DNA from: Anomaloglossus baeobatrachus
Lineage: Eukaryota; Chordata; Amphibia; Anura; Aromobatidae
Assembly (NCBI RefSeq): GCF_048569485.1
Contig: NC_134353.1
Span: forward strand, 530,565,008 to 530,629,007
Direction: 5' to 3'
Length of the DNA stretch: 64,000 nucleotides
Below are positions 1-11,460 of the stretch, one piece after another. The position numbers and the translations under genes were made by a program. Each line of letters starts with the position of its first letter. Position 1 is the stretch's first letter. Below the pieces are notes generated by a model. The model saw only the letters and a program-made list of their open reading frames with translations, did no database searches and was not told where the DNA came from.

Positions 1-1190
1 TTTTTTGTAGTTTTTTGGCAAAAAAATAAAAAATGCTTCCCTGGATTTTCCATTGCCAGTGAAGGTAACACCAAGCAGTGGGGGTTAGCAGCCAGTAGCT
101 GCTTGGATTACCCTTAGCTAGCAATACAAAAAATGCAGCGGGAGCCCATATATATTTTTTTTAATTATTTATTTAAATAACTAAAAATAAAATGGGCTTC
201 CCTGTATTTTGATTGCTGGACATCACAGTGCTGTAAAAATAAATCTTTAAAAAAATGACGTAGCGCTCCGCGGTATTTTTGATTCTCAGCGCACATAAAG
301 CAGACAGCTATGGGTTGCCACCCCCATCTGCCTGCCGTTACCTTGGTTGGCAATCAAAATACATGGAAGCCCATTAATTTTTTCTATTTAAAAAATAGTT
401 AAAAAAAAAATGACATTGGGTCCCCCCATTTTTGATAGCCAGCTAGGGTAAAGCAGACGGCTGTAGCCTGAAAACCACAGCTGGCAGCTTTACCGTGGTT
501 GGGGATCCAATGTGGAGGTCCCCTCAGGCTCTTTTTTATAATTATTTTATAAATATTAATAATTACACAATAAAAGTAGGGTCCCCCCCAAATTGGATCA
601 CCAGCCAAGGTAAAGCGGACAGCTGTGGTCTGGTATTCTCAGGGTGGGAAGGTCCATAGTTATTGGGCCTTCCAGCCTAAAAATAGCAGGCCGCAGGCAC
701 CCCAGACGTGGCGCATCCACTAGATGCGCCAATCCTGGCGCTTCACCCCAGCTCATCCCGTGCCCTGGTGCAGTGGCAAACGGGGTAATAAATCGGGTTG
801 ATACTAGCTGTAAAGTAACCTGAGATCAAGCCCAGCAGTTTGTGATGTCATGGCGTCTATTAGATACCCAACATCATAAACTGTCAGTACTAACAAAAAA
901 AAAATCGACAAAAGAAATTTATTTGAAAAAACAGTCCCCAAAACATTTCCTCTTTCACCAATTTATTGTAAGAAAAAAAATAAAGGGGTCCCACGACGAC
1001 TCTGGACCGTCTAGAATATGGGGGGAGACACTCAGGGAACGTATCCCCCATTTTCTAGGAGTGCGGACCCTTCATGTGAGGAGTGTGGGTGCAATGAATC
1101 TGCACTCACTCTTCTCGGGTCCACAGCAGCAGAGTCCATGTCGTAATGGTTGCTACCAAAGCTGCAATGCCCTGCTCATGAGGTAAGGGC
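1..1190 (+). repeat. Unclassified interspersed repeat, family R1, copy 1
   Basis: AT-rich linkers alternate with GC-richer modules of about 60-100 bp. Several modules are self-complementary, with AAAGCAGACGGCTG-like and CAGCTGGCAGCTTTACC-like arms. The modules near 400-800 recur at 2,740-3,130, inverted at 55,920-56,400, and in diverged form at 57,690-58,160. The segment near 40-125 recurs inverted at 57,545-57,655. No coding potential is seen. The family is not recognised and its true ends are unknown. Confidence 0.6.
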
Positions 1191-1199
1191 ATGCCTAAT

Positions 1200-1670
1200 C
1201 AGGAGAACTACTGTAGAGGAAGCTCTGCTCACTGGTATATAGGTGCTCAGAGGTAATAATAGATAAAATTAGTGAGTAACCTCGGCACTCTAAATCTCCC
1301 AGACTAAGTCAGTAAGTCACAACGGATAGTAATGCAAAATCACTCTTTATTGGTCCGTATTAAGAAAAAAATTTTTTTCATAAGCATATATGTTTTTGTC
1401 CAAAACAAGTTGCAAATGACGTTTCGGCCTGAGCCTTCGTCAGATTGGACTTATCTGCATGTAATCATGAAAAATGACAATAATCAGTATCACATAAGAG
1501 TGAGAGAACAATAACATAAACTCGAACAATGTAGAGGTACAATTGGGATGCAGCAAAAAAATTGCAACACAGCAAGAAATGAAACACATGATACAAATGT
1601 CATAATACAGTACAAGGACAATATAGTAATGACAAATATGGGGTCAGAGTAGGCTTAGACAGCTCTGGTA
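1200..1670 (-). mobile_element. Possible Penelope-like or retrozyme-type fragment carrying a hammerhead-like motif
   Basis: Read on the minus strand, a hammerhead-like core at 1,407-1,452 is followed by an A/T-rich stretch and an AATAAAG signal. This arrangement is known from ribozyme-bearing ends of Penelope-like elements. No ORF or terminal repeat was found, so the assignment rests on the ribozyme motif and the limits are approximate. Confidence 0.35.
1407..1452 (-). ncRNA. Hammerhead ribozyme-like motif (non-canonical)
   Basis: The minus strand reads CUGACGA (fits the CUGANGA core), a GGC/GCC stem II with a short loop, GAAA, and then C-GUC. The predicted cleavage is between 1,418 and 1,417. 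Stem III is the loop-less palindrome ACGU, as in hammerheads thought to act as dimers. Stem I is imperfect: AAU pairs with AUU next to the core and AAG with CUU further out. One extra A lies between the core and stem II, so activity is uncertain. Confidence 0.45.
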
Positions 1671-1763
1671 CGAAAGAGATGTCAATCATAAAGTAACATG
1701 TGCAGTAGGTGTAGAGCTACAGTATGCATGGCAGAGCTAATGGGTAGACCGACCATAGAAGAA

Positions 1764-2676
1764 GAACGGAGAAAAAGTGGAGAAAAAGTGGAGAAAAAAA
1801 TGGAGAAAAAGTGGAGAAAAAGTGGAGAAAAAGTGGAGAAAAAAATGGAGAAAAAGTGGAGAAAAAAATGGAGAAAAAATGGAGAAACAGTGGAGAAAAA
1901 AATGGAGAAAAAGTGGAGAAAAAAATGGAGAAAAAGTGGAGAAAAAGTGGAGAAAAAGTGGAGAAAAAGTGGAGAAAAAGTGGAGAAAAATTGGAGAAAA
2001 AGTGGAGAAAAAGTGGAGAAAAAAATGGAGAAAAAGTGGAGAAAAAAATGGAGAAAAAGTGGAGAAAAAGTGGAGAAAAAGTGGAGAAAAAGTGGAGAAA
2101 AATTGGAGAAAAAGTGGAGAAAAAAATGGAGAAAAAGTGGAGAAAAAGTAGAGAAAAAGTGGAGAAAAAATGGAGAAAAAGTGGAGAAAAAGTGGAGAAA
2201 AAGTGGAGAAAAAGTGGAGAAAAAGTGGAGAAAAAAATGGAGAAAAAGTGGAGAAAAAGTGGAGAAAAAGTGGAGAAAAAGTGGAGAAAAAAATGGAGAA
2301 AAAGTGGAGAAAAAGTGGAGAAAAAGTGGAGAAAAAGTGGAGAAAAAAATGGAGAAAAAAATGGAGAAAAAGTGGAGAAAAAATGGAGAAAAAGTGGAGA
2401 AAAAGTGGAGAAAAAGTGGAGAAAAAAGTGGAGAAAAAGTGGAGAAAAAAATGGAGAAAAAAATGGAGAAAAAAATAGAGAAAAAGTGGAGAAAAAGTGG
2501 AGAAAAAGTGGAGAAAAAGTGGAGAAAAAGTGGAGAAAAAAAAATGGAGAAAAAGTGGAGAAAAAGTGGAGAAAAAATGGAGAAAAAAAATGGAGAAAAA
2601 GTGGATAAAAAGTGGAGAAAAAAAATGTAGAAAAAGTGGAGAAAAAATGTAGAAAAAGTGGAGAAAAAGTGGAGCA
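1764..2676 (+). repeat. Minisatellite, 11-bp unit GTGGAGAAAAA
   Basis: About 80 head-to-tail units of GTGGAGAAAAA, with a common length variant (AATGGAGAAAA type) mixed in. The array is strongly purine-biased on the plus strand and interrupts R1-type sequence. The long lysine/glutamate-rich and Phe/Ser-rich open frames on the two strands are by-products of the repeat. Confidence 0.95.
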
Positions 2677-2684
2677 CCTTTTGG

Positions 2685-3705
2685 TGCCTTTCATGTGGCA
2701 CTAAGGGGTGCTTAGCTTTGTATTTAGCCAAAAAAATTTTAAAAAAATGACGTAGGGTTCCCCCTAGTTTTGTAGCCAGCTAGGGTAAAGCAGACGGCTG
2801 CAGCCTGCAGACCACAGCTGGCAACCTCACCTTGGCTGGTAATCCAAAACTGAGGGCACCCCACGCTGTTATTTTAAATTAAATAAATAATTAAAAAAAA
2901 ACACGTAGGGGTCCCCCAAAATTGGATCACCAGCCAAGGTAAAGCAGACAGCTGGGGGCCTGATATTCTCAGACTAGGGAGGTCCATGGTTATTGGACTC
3001 TCCCCAGCCTAAAAATAGCAGGCCGCAGCCGCCCCAGAAGTGGCGCATCCATTAGATGCGCCAATCCTGGTGCTTCGCCCCAGCTCATCCCGCGCCCTGG
3101 TGCGGTGGCAAACGGGGTAATATATGGGGTTAATACCAGATGTGTAATGTCACCTGGCATCAAGCCCTGGGGTTGGTGAGGTCAGGCGTCTATCAGATAC
3201 CCGACATCACCAACCCAGTCAGTAACAAAAATAAATAGACGACAAACACATTTTTATTTGAAAAAACACTCCCCAAAACATTCCCTCGTTAACCAATTTA
3301 TTAGAATGAAAAACAAGTCCAGGTCTGGTGTAATCCAAGGGGTTGCCATGACGATCCACACTGTCCCAGTCAATGAAGAGCAGGATGTTCCCCATTGGCT
3401 GGGAGAGCAGTGCAGTGACCTGAGCTAACATCAATGGGTCAGCCCAGGTCACTGCAGGGCATGACAAGTGCTGCTGTCAGCGAGGTACATTACCTGCGCT
3501 GATCTCCTGCACACTGACAGCCCCTGTCACTGAGTTCAATGACCGGCGCCTTCACACCAAGTATCGCGAGAGGCCCGTGACGTCACCGCTAGTCAGTCTC
3601 GGGTCAGAAGCGAGAGAAAGTGATGTGACAAGCGGCGGCCATGGAGGACAGTGACAGTGCTGAGGTCGGGATGGCGGGACTTCATCACCGCAGGTAAGCC
3701 GAGCG
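2685..3705 (+). repeat. Unclassified interspersed repeat, family R1, copy 2
   Basis: This is close kin of the inverted copy at 55,380-56,440 along nearly all its length. Shared landmarks are the module beginning TTTCATGTGGCACTAAG, the GCGCATC/GATGCGCC hairpin near 3,045-3,062, the GACGACAAACACA-type A-rich stretch near 3,238, and a GC-rich part near 3,560-3,700. No protein is encoded and no clear terminal inverted repeats or target-site duplications were found. Confidence 0.65.
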
Positions 3706-3710
3706 GGACC

Positions 3711-3765
3711 ATGTGTGTGTGTGTGTGTGTCTGTGTGTGTGTGTGTGTGTGTGTGTACGTGTGTA
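3711..3765 (+). repeat. (GT)n microsatellite
   Basis: Near-pure GT dinucleotides with a few interruptions. Confidence 0.97.
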
Positions 3766-3827
3766 CAATACATGCTGCGGGCAGGAGGGGGCGGAGCGAG
3801 CTGAGCGGGGAAGTGTGGGCTTCTTGC

Positions 3828-3900
3828 ACGTAACTAGGATAAACATCGGGTTACTAACCAAAGCGCGTTGGTTGGATACCCGATGTTTATCTTGGTTACC
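3828..3900. repeat. Hairpin module H (GGTAAC / AAACATCGGGT arms)
   Basis: The arms pair around a short GC-rich loop. Left-arm core: AAACATCGGGTTAC. Right-arm core: ACCCGATGTTTATC. The same module occurs at 10,784-10,839, 11,114-11,174, 34,972-35,026 and 45,502-45,569. Confidence 0.75.
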
Positions 3901-3954
3901 AGCTTCTGGAAAGCTGCCAGCGATGGCTCCTGCACACTGTAGCTGTAAAAAGCC

Positions 3955-4104
3955 CTGCTTTTTGCTGCTAGAACCGTTCTCGAACGTATCTAGAACTATC
4001 GAGCTTTTGCAAAAACCTCAAGTTCTAGTTCGATCTCGAACAGCCCCCAAAATCACTCGAGCCTAGAACTGGAGAACCTCGAACCTCGAACCGCGCTCAA
4101 CTCT
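3955..4104. repeat. TCGAAC-rich degenerate repeat
   Basis: Repeated short blocks built on TCTCGAAC, TTCTAG and CCTCGAACC. It probably belongs to a longer dispersed repeat cut by the DIRS element that follows. No other function is seen. Confidence 0.4.
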
Positions 4105-4406
4105 ACTCCAGACTACTTGAAATGGGGTGTTGGCAACCATAGCCCCTCACCCCCGCTGCTGGCATCTGTTGTCAGTGTAATGAGAGGCGTCTGTGTCCAT
4201 GCAACCCCAACTAGCAGGTTGCTGGGCTTCTACCACCAGAGAAGAGACGAGGTGACACTCCCCGACAGGCGACATCTTTTGTTCAGGGAGGAAGGGAGTC
4301 TGTCCCAATGTGACAGGATATGATCCTGAAGACAGCGAGAGTGCGCCTGGGCCCACATGACAGATGAAATGCAGAATATCATTGATCTCAGAGCCGACAT
4401 GGCTGC

Positions 4407-4947
4407 TCAAACAGTGGGAGATTCTTGCCGATGAAGAGCCGATATTTTGGATAGAAGGGTCAACCTGTGGTCATCTGGGAGAAAAGATGCCTTCCTGTCG
4501 GAGTCTAACAGCACCCTGAGAAATCGTTGTGTGGGGGAGGGCTGTAGCTGAGACTTCTTGAAATTGAGGATCCAGCCCAAAGACTTTTCCACATGGCTCC
4601 TGAGGGTGTGGGCCGAGGGAGCAATGAGAAGGAGGTCATCCAGATATGGCACCAGACAGATACCCTGAACCCTTAGGAAGGCAACTATCTCGGCCATGAT
4701 CTTTGAGAACACCCTTGGGGTTGAGTAGATCCTGAAGGGGAGCACATTGAACTGGAAGTGAAGGACTTCCCCCTTCTGCAAAATTGCAAATTTGAGGTAC
4801 TTCCTGTGCTGAGGATGAATGGGCACATGTAAGTAGGCTACCTTCAAGCCGATTGTAGCCATCTGGTGGTGCCGCTCTATCAATGGAATTACCGATTTTA
4901 CAGACTCCATATTGAAACGACGGTATCAAACCCGTTGGTTGAGACAT
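4407..4947 (-). pseudogene. DIRS A reverse transcriptase remnant
   Basis: The translated minus strand shows DIRS-type RT motifs: a palm block near HVPIHPQHRKYLKF, the stretch FQFNVLPF, and the catalytic-box neighbourhood YLDDLLL. These match the RT of element B at 21,917-22,560 and near 21,960. DIRS RTs synthesise cDNA from element RNA in the replication of tyrosine-recombinase retrotransposons. This is a fossil copy and no intact product is expected. Confidence 0.8.
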
Positions 4948-5058
4948 TTCAGGTTGATGATAATACGGACGTCTCCAGACGGCTTCCTGACAAGGAAGAG
5001 GCGGGAGTAGTGGCCCACACCTACCTCCTGACTTGGAACCGGGGAAATGACATTGGAA

Positions 5059-6585
5059 TTAATTAACTCCTGTAACTTTGAATACAGGAGATCCTGGGAA
5101 CCCTGTGATGACAGGGCAGTGACTCGGAGACCTGGTGGAGGGGGAGAGAGGAATTCTACCAGAAGACCTTCTGAAATGACTTTCAGTACCCACTGGCAGT
5201 TGGTGATGGTCCGCTATTGGGGAAGAAAATCCGATAGATGCTCCCCCCACCAGAACCGAGTCACTGTTTGTCATGCTGCTGCTGGGAAGGGATGAGGATA
5301 TTCTTTCCTCTACGCTTGGGGTAGCTGCACCGACCAGACTTCCCATCCCCTTGAGCTGGAAGGTCTGAGGCACCGAGGGACGAAAGGGCCATTTGCTGGG
5401 TGGTTTCTGCTCCGGAAGGGCCTTCCGGTCAGTCGAATTATCCAGACTGTTATCTAGCGCTGGCCCAAACACCAAGTCCCCTTTAAAGGGAAGAGAGCAG
5501 AGTCTCATTTTGCAAGTGGAGTCTCCTCTACACGCCTTCAGCCACAAGGCACGTCTGGCAGAGCTGGACAACACCGAGGTCCTGGCCGCCAGGTGGACTG
5601 ACTCCACAGACGTGTCTGCCAGGAAACTGGTAGCTTTCCTGAGAAAGGAAAGTGCATCCAGCAGATCATCCCTAGTGGTCCCCTTGGAAATATGTGCTTC
5701 TAACTGGTCCACTTGAGAAGGGACCTAGAGACACAAGTGGAGGCAATATTTGCCTGAATGGTGGAAGAGGATGCCTCCCAAGATTTTTTCATAAGGCTCT
5801 CGATCTTGCGGTCCATCTGGTCCCTGAGCTGGGAAGTATCCTCAAAGGTGAGTGCCATCTTCTTAGCCACACGTGCTACCTGCACATCCAACCTTGGGAC
5901 TTTCCAGTCAGTCTCATTGTTCTCAAGGGGAAACCTGCGGCTGAGGTCACTCCTGAACCGTTTCTCAGGAAATTCCTATTCCTGAGAAATTAGGCTCAAG
6001 ATGTTAGCGTGTACCGGAAACCCGACTTGTTTTGTCATTTTCAGGCTGGCGAACATTTCATCCTGGACCGAATGAAGGGAGTGGGACTGCTCCTCTTCCA
6101 AGCCCATAGTGCTCCAAACTGCCCCAATGAGATCTCCCAAATCATCAGAGGAGAATAGGAAAGATCACTCAGATCTCCCAGACGGAAAGGCCTTATCAGG
6201 TCCATCAGAAGCTGAATCAAGGGCCTCCTCCTAATCAGACGAGGCTGTTTGGAGGGGAGGAGGGATCAGCAGTAGGGATCGAGGCTAGTGAGGCTTTTAT
6301 TTCCTGCTTCATCATGGACCGTAACTCATCTACCAGAGAAGGCTGTTGAGCTCTAATAATCTGGTCCGTACACTGCTGGCAGAGCTTCTTATCCCAATTT
6401 GAAATGAGTTTCTTTGCACAGACTGAGCATTTTTTAATTTTCTCAGACTTCCTAGGGGCAGGCTTGTCTTGCTTAGGAAAAACAGATAAGGAAGCAGTCA
6501 GTAAAAGCCTGCATCCAGGCAGGAGGGACCCCAAACTTACTATGGCAGGGGGAGCACTGGGTTCTGTAGATGCAGGGAAATACAT
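5059..6585 (-). pseudogene. DIRS A gag-like remnant
   Basis: Minus-strand translations contain the gag-like blocks also found in element B: a Cys-pair motif (CSVCAKK with a following CQQC), MMKQEIKASL, SLMKKSWEASSST and LAARTSVLSSSARRALWLKA. The region sits in the expected position between the terminal repeat and RT. It is a fossil with several breaks. Confidence 0.75.
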
Positions 6586-7071
6586 GTCAGCCAGACCAAC
6601 CGCGGTTCAGATGCCTTCAGGGCAGCTTTTTATGTAGAAAAACCTGCCCCACAGTGATAGTCACATATTCCCCGCCTCCTGCAGCGGGTCCTGGACAGGC
6701 CGCCCTTATCTTTGGTGTGTCCAATACGCCGTCCCTGCCAGCCGGAAGTGCGCAAGCCCGGGAAGCGTGTGACCAGGAAGTCCCATTCCCTGGCAACACT
6801 TCCAGGCCGTGCAGCATAGTGCGCGTACAGGAGGCGGCCGGTGAGCCCACATCGCCAAAGTGAGAGAAGCAGCAGAAGGAGGAGCAGAGAGCCCGACCAC
6901 CACTGCCCAGCTGTAAGGTAAAAAAAAAAAAATATACGCTGCAGTCCGCCCGCCACTTCACCATAGGAAAAAGAAAAAAACCTCTCCATGCCCCATGGGG
7001 ACAGGAAAGACACTGGCTAATGGGAGGTGGGAGGGTTCTTTTAACCTCTCTTGTACTTCTTGTCCCTATTA

Positions 7072-7475
7072 GGCCCTGTGCGCACATTGCATTTTTACCC
7101 GCGTTTTTGCTTCAGAAATTTCTTGAGAAAATGGTTGCAACCTTTCTGCAGACATTCCCCAGAAAAACCTAAGGAAAAAAATAGCTGTGCGCAGACTTCG
7201 TTTTTTTCTCAAGAACATTCTTTCTGCAGAATTTCTTGAGAAAATGAATGAGCATGTCACTTCTTTTCTGGAGGTACCTGTGTTTTTTTTTTCAATAGAT
7301 AATGGTAAAAAACGCAGGGACCAACCTGCGGAAAAAAAACGCATCAAAATTGCGTACAAAATGCCGTAAAAACGCATGCGTTATTGGTGCGCTTATTTTT
7401 AACACAAGTGTGCTAATCTTTCAGACTCTCAACAAATTTCTTGAGAAAAATCCTTTTTCTAGTGCGCACAGGGCC
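7072..7475. mobile_element. MITE with TTA target-site duplication (PIF/Harbinger-like)
   Basis: A 404-bp non-coding element with terminal inverted repeats GGCCCTGTGCGCAC at both ends, flanked by direct TTA (7,069-7,071 and 7,476-7,478). It interrupts the terminal repeat of DIRS A. A three-base TWA duplication is typical of PIF/Harbinger. No transposase is encoded. Confidence 0.8.
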
Positions 7476-8142
7476 TTAGGGCGTGGAAAGGCAACCTCCT
7501 ATGCTGCTGTGGAAGGGACTAGAGAATATATTGGTTTATTTATTGATTATATTGATTAATTTATTTATGTAACCCTTAATAAATGTCATATAATGTCATT
7601 TCTTTTATTCAAGTATGGTGTCTTATTTCATAAGTAGGCCTTGTGCTGTCATGCAAGTTTGTGCGTGTTGTGTAAATTTCTTTCCAAGTTTCGTTTGAGG
7701 CAATACAGTATACAAAACGACATTATTGCTGAAAAGTACATGGAGGTGGTATGTAGAAAATGGGTTTCCAAAAGCGGAAATTCTTAAATTACTCATCGGT
7801 AATGATTTTTTCCAGAAGCCACGACAGCGCCACCAGAGAGATAGGTCCACCCATCTTAGGACAGGAAACCCACTGAAATAAAAGGGCGGCATCTCTCTAC
7901 CGCATCAATTTGGTTACACAGCATAGAGAGGAATACCAGAAACACCATACCATCACCTACACCAAATGAAATGAAAATCTGTCGGACCGTAGATACCAAT
8001 AAGCCGAAAAGTGATAAGTAAGAACGTGGTGGGAAGCAGTGGCGCTGTCGTGGTTTCTGGAAAAAATCATTACCAGTGAGTAATTTAAGATTTTTCCCTT
8101 CACCACGACAACGCCACCAGAGAGATTCTGAAGACAACAACC

Positions 8143-9100
8143 TTAGGGAGGGACCATAGCCTCTAGAACCCTTCTACCAAAGGTCAGATCCACTGTGGCC
8201 GACAAGTTTAAACAGTAGTGTTGAAAAATGGTCGTAGGAGAAGACCAGGTAGCCGCCTTACATATGAGATCCAAGGGGACATCAGCTCTCTTGGCCAAAG
8301 AAGTCGCCACCGCTCTAGTTGAATGAGCTGTGATACCTTGCGGGATGAGTCTATTCTGGGCTACATAAGCTGCCTTAATCGCCTCCCTGACCAATCTAGC
8401 TATCGAACCCTTGGAAGCGGAACACCCCCGTCTAGAACACTGAAAACAGAGGAATAGAGCCTGACTTTTCCGCCAGGGCCTAGTGACCTCAATGTACTGT
8501 CTTAAGGCCCTAGACACATCCAAGGTATGTAATCGTTCCTCCTTAGGATTCCTAGGGGCTGGACAGAAAAAAGGAAGGACAATTTCCTGAGATCTATGAA
8601 AAGACCTAGCTACCTTGTGTAAATAGGCATGGTCAGTCCGCAGGTGTACTCGGTCATCAAAAAACTGCATATGGGGGGGGGGTTACCGAGAGGGCCACTA
8701 ACAGAGCAACTTTAAATGTCAGGAATTTAATAGAAGCACCAGTCAGGGGCTCAAATGCGGGCCCTGTCAAGGAGTCCAGAACCAGATGGAGATCCCATGG
8801 AGGAAACAGTAAACAGGGAAGAGGCCTCGCCCTCTGACAGGAGGACAGGAACCGCTTAACCCAACGATTACCTGCTAAGTCTGAGTTATATAACGCCCCT
8901 AGGGCTGATACCTGGACTTTAAAGTACTGACTGACAGTCCTATCTCCTGCCCCTACTGAAGGAACTCCAGAATGTCTCCCACCAGGGGCTCGCCCAATGG
9001 ACTCCTCCCGGAACAGGACAAGAACCGACCCTATACCCTGGCGTATATCTTGGTGGTAGCTAGCTTCCTACTCCGCAAGAGAGTGGAAACCAGACCAGAG
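8143..9100 (-). pseudogene. DIRS C tyrosine recombinase remnant
   Basis: The translation at the 3' part matches the C-terminal catalytic core of a DIRS tyrosine recombinase. It has the HxxR box in TAHSTRAV, the alpha-helical stretch DLICKAATWSS, and the tyrosine region FQHYCLN. This enzyme family replaces integrase in DIRS elements and inserts a circular DNA intermediate. The upstream half (to about 9,100) is less clear. Fossil. Confidence 0.75.
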
Positions 9101-9116
9101 GAGAACTAATGACCCT

Positions 9117-9766
9117 CTAACAGTTGCCTCTCCAATTCCAGGCTGTCAAATGAAGGCCCGGAGGTTTCAAATGAAGTAGAGGGCCCTGGGAGAGATCATG
9201 TCTCTCCAGCAGGATCCAAGGGTCTGATACTGACATCTTTCGTAGCCAGAAAAACCAAGCCCTCCTGGGCCAAAAGGGGGCTATCAGCAGCAACCGTGCT
9301 TTGTCCTCCCGGGCCTTCCTCAGAACTGCCGGAATCAAAATCAGGGGTGGGAAGGCATATAGGAGACCGGAGCCCCAAGATATGTGGAATGCGTCCACTG
9401 CCCAGGGCCTGTCCTGTGGGTTGAGGGAGCAGAACCGACTGACCTTTCTGTTGGCTTGGGTGGCAAAAAGGTCCATAGTTGGAGACCCCCAAAGCTGCAC
9501 TATCTGCCCAAAGACCTCCTCGTGCAGGCACTATTTTCCCTGGCACACAGGATTCCTGCTCAGGAAGTGGGCCCTTACATTGTCTGCCCCTCGAATATGA
9601 AGTGAGGGAAGACAGATGTACCTGTGCCAGAGAAAATATCTGCTCCGTCACCCTCATAATGAAGACCTCGTGCCCCCCTGGTGGTTGATGTATGATACTG
9701 CCACCCTGTTGTCTGAGAGAACCCTGTCGTCGCTCCCCACCGGGAGTGGAAGGAGGGAGTATAGAG
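9117..9766 (-). pseudogene. DIRS C pol C-terminal remnant
   Basis: The minus-strand translation includes MDLFATQANRKVSRFCSLNP, AYAFPPLILIPAVLRKAR and a WPRRAWF block. These match the RT/RNase H C-terminal region of DIRS B (20,709-21,983). The region abuts the BEL/Pao insertion. Fossil. Confidence 0.75.
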
Positions 9767-9770
9767 CCTT

Positions 9771-10204
9771 TGTTGTGTCCCATGAATGGGAACAACCTGT
9801 TGTATATAATTCTTGCATTGCATATTTTCCTCCTATCAGGAAATTCCTTTATTGTTACTAGGTAGATTAGACTGTATGAAGTTTGTCCCTATGTTCCTCC
9901 CTTAGTTGGCTTCTGTATAGAAAGCTCCTCCCTTCTCCTTCAGTTTAGTCTAGAGGAATCATTACTGAAGAGACATGTCTGCAACCCTGTACAGATTATT
10001 CCTTTTCACCTGCCTTTACTTTGTACTTAATACAAGATTCTAGAAGAAAACTACAGCGTTTCTCCTTGTCTTCCTACAAGTCATCGTTTGGGCTGAGTTA
10101 ACACTATCTGTGGAAGCCGGTAGAGTGAGTAAAATCATACAGTTATCTAAGGGACTGATAATTAGAGCGGTTGGATTCATTGCTACCAGGAAGAGACAGA
10201 ATAG
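9771..10204 (+). repeat. BEL/Pao 5' LTR
   Basis: Starts TGTTGTGTCC. Contains a TATATAA box and ends in GACAGAATAG. Nearly identical to the 3' LTR. Confidence 0.92.
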
Positions 10205-10589
10205 TGAAAAGGAATAGCTGTGACCGGGATTAGTATACATATATCAGTAAAGAACCTTTTTCCAGGAGTGCTATACTGCATACAATCCAGAGAAAGGATT
10301 ACCCCAAGGAGCTGATAAGAAGCCACAGCATAAAACTTTATAGCAGCTTCTGACAAAGTGCCCTGTAAAGTATTAACCTGTTATCAGAACTGTGTGCAGC
10401 TATAAACCAAGAATCACCCATAAGCTAATTGTAAATTGCAGCCAGAGACTCTGCAAATACATTCTGCAAAACACAGACTGCTGGCTGCAGAGATTGCAGA
10501 GACTGCAACATTGTATTGTTTCCCTGACAACCAGAGCTCTCTCACTACCTGCTTTAAAGCAACAAGAGGAAGACAGGGACTCACACTTA

Positions 10590-11450
10590 GGGTACCTTCA
10601 CACTTAGCGATGCAGCAGCGATCCGACCAGCGATCTGACCTGGTCAGGATCGCTGCTGCATCGCTACATGGTCGCTGGTGAGCTGTCAAACAGGCAGATC
10701 TCACCAGTGAACAGCCCCCAGCCAGCAGCGACGTGCAAGCGACGCTGCGCTTGCACGGAGCCGCCGTCTGGAAGCTGCGGAGACTGGTAACTAAGGTAAA
10801 CATCGGGTATGGTTACCCGATGTTTACATTAGTTACCAGCGCACACCGCTTAGCTGTGTGTGCAGGGAGCAGGGAGCCGCGCACACTGAGCGCTGGCTCC
10901 TTGCTCATCTAGCTACAGTACACATCGGGTTAATTAACCCGATGTGTAATGCAGCTACATGTGCAGAGAGCAGGGAGCCGCGCACACTGCTTAGCGCTGG
11001 CTCCTTGCTCTCCTAGCTGCTGTACACATCGGGTTAATTAACCCGATGTGTACAGCAGCTACATGTGCAGAGAGCCGGAGCCGGCAGCACAGGCAGCGTG
11101 AGAGCTGCAGAGGCTGGTAACTAAGGTAAATATCGGGTAACCACCTTGGTTACCCGATGTTTATCTTGGTTACAGCTTACCGCAGCTGTCAGACGCCGGC
11201 TCCTGCTCCCTGCTCGCTTCATTTGTCGCTCTCTCGCTGTCACACACAGCGATCTGTGTGTCACAGCGGGAGAGCGCCTTTGAAGAAAACGAACCAGGGC
11301 TGTGTGTAACGAGCAGCGATCTCGCAGCAGGGGCCAGATCGCTGCTCATTGTCACACACAGCGAGATCGCTAATGAGGTCACTGCTGCGTCACCAAAAGC
11401 GTGACTCAGCAGCGATCTCGGCAGTGAGCTCGCTGTGTGTGAAGCACCCC
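10590..11450. mobile_element. 861-bp MITE with TTA duplication, inserted in the BEL element
   Basis: The ends are GGGTACCTTCACAC and GGGGTGCTTCACAC (inverted), flanked by TTA at 10,587-10,589 and 11,451-11,453. The interior has GCAGCGATC-rich subterminal repeats and four hairpins (10,784-10,839; 10,920-10,947; 11,015-11,060; 11,114-11,174). It is non-coding and most like PIF/Harbinger by its duplication. It must be younger than the BEL insertion. Confidence 0.8.
11015..11060. repeat. 46-bp perfect palindrome
   Basis: A perfect inverted repeat centred on TTAATTAA, with flanking ACATCGGG/CCCGATGT arms. A shorter relative lies at 10,920-10,947. It is part of the MITE above. Confidence 0.85.
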
Positions 11451-11460
11451 TTACATTACA

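Larger units (their letters stand above)
4107..7534 (-). mobile_element. DIRS-like tyrosine-recombinase retroelement A (incomplete fossil)
   Basis: On the minus strand the order is a terminal repeat (about 6,990-7,534), a gag-like region and a reverse transcriptase region. The terminal sequence matches the ends of DIRS element B (19,315-24,636), including the phrase CCTCCTATGCTG near 7,510. No recombinase part is present in this copy. The terminal repeat is split by a TIR element at 7,072-7,475. The element is broken, with several breaks. It resembles element B closely enough to be the same family. Confidence 0.8.

Noticed and set aside
1698-2731. Long Lys/Glu-rich and Phe/Ser-rich open frames on both strands
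   Set aside because: They exist only because the 11-bp minisatellite lacks stops. No gene context.
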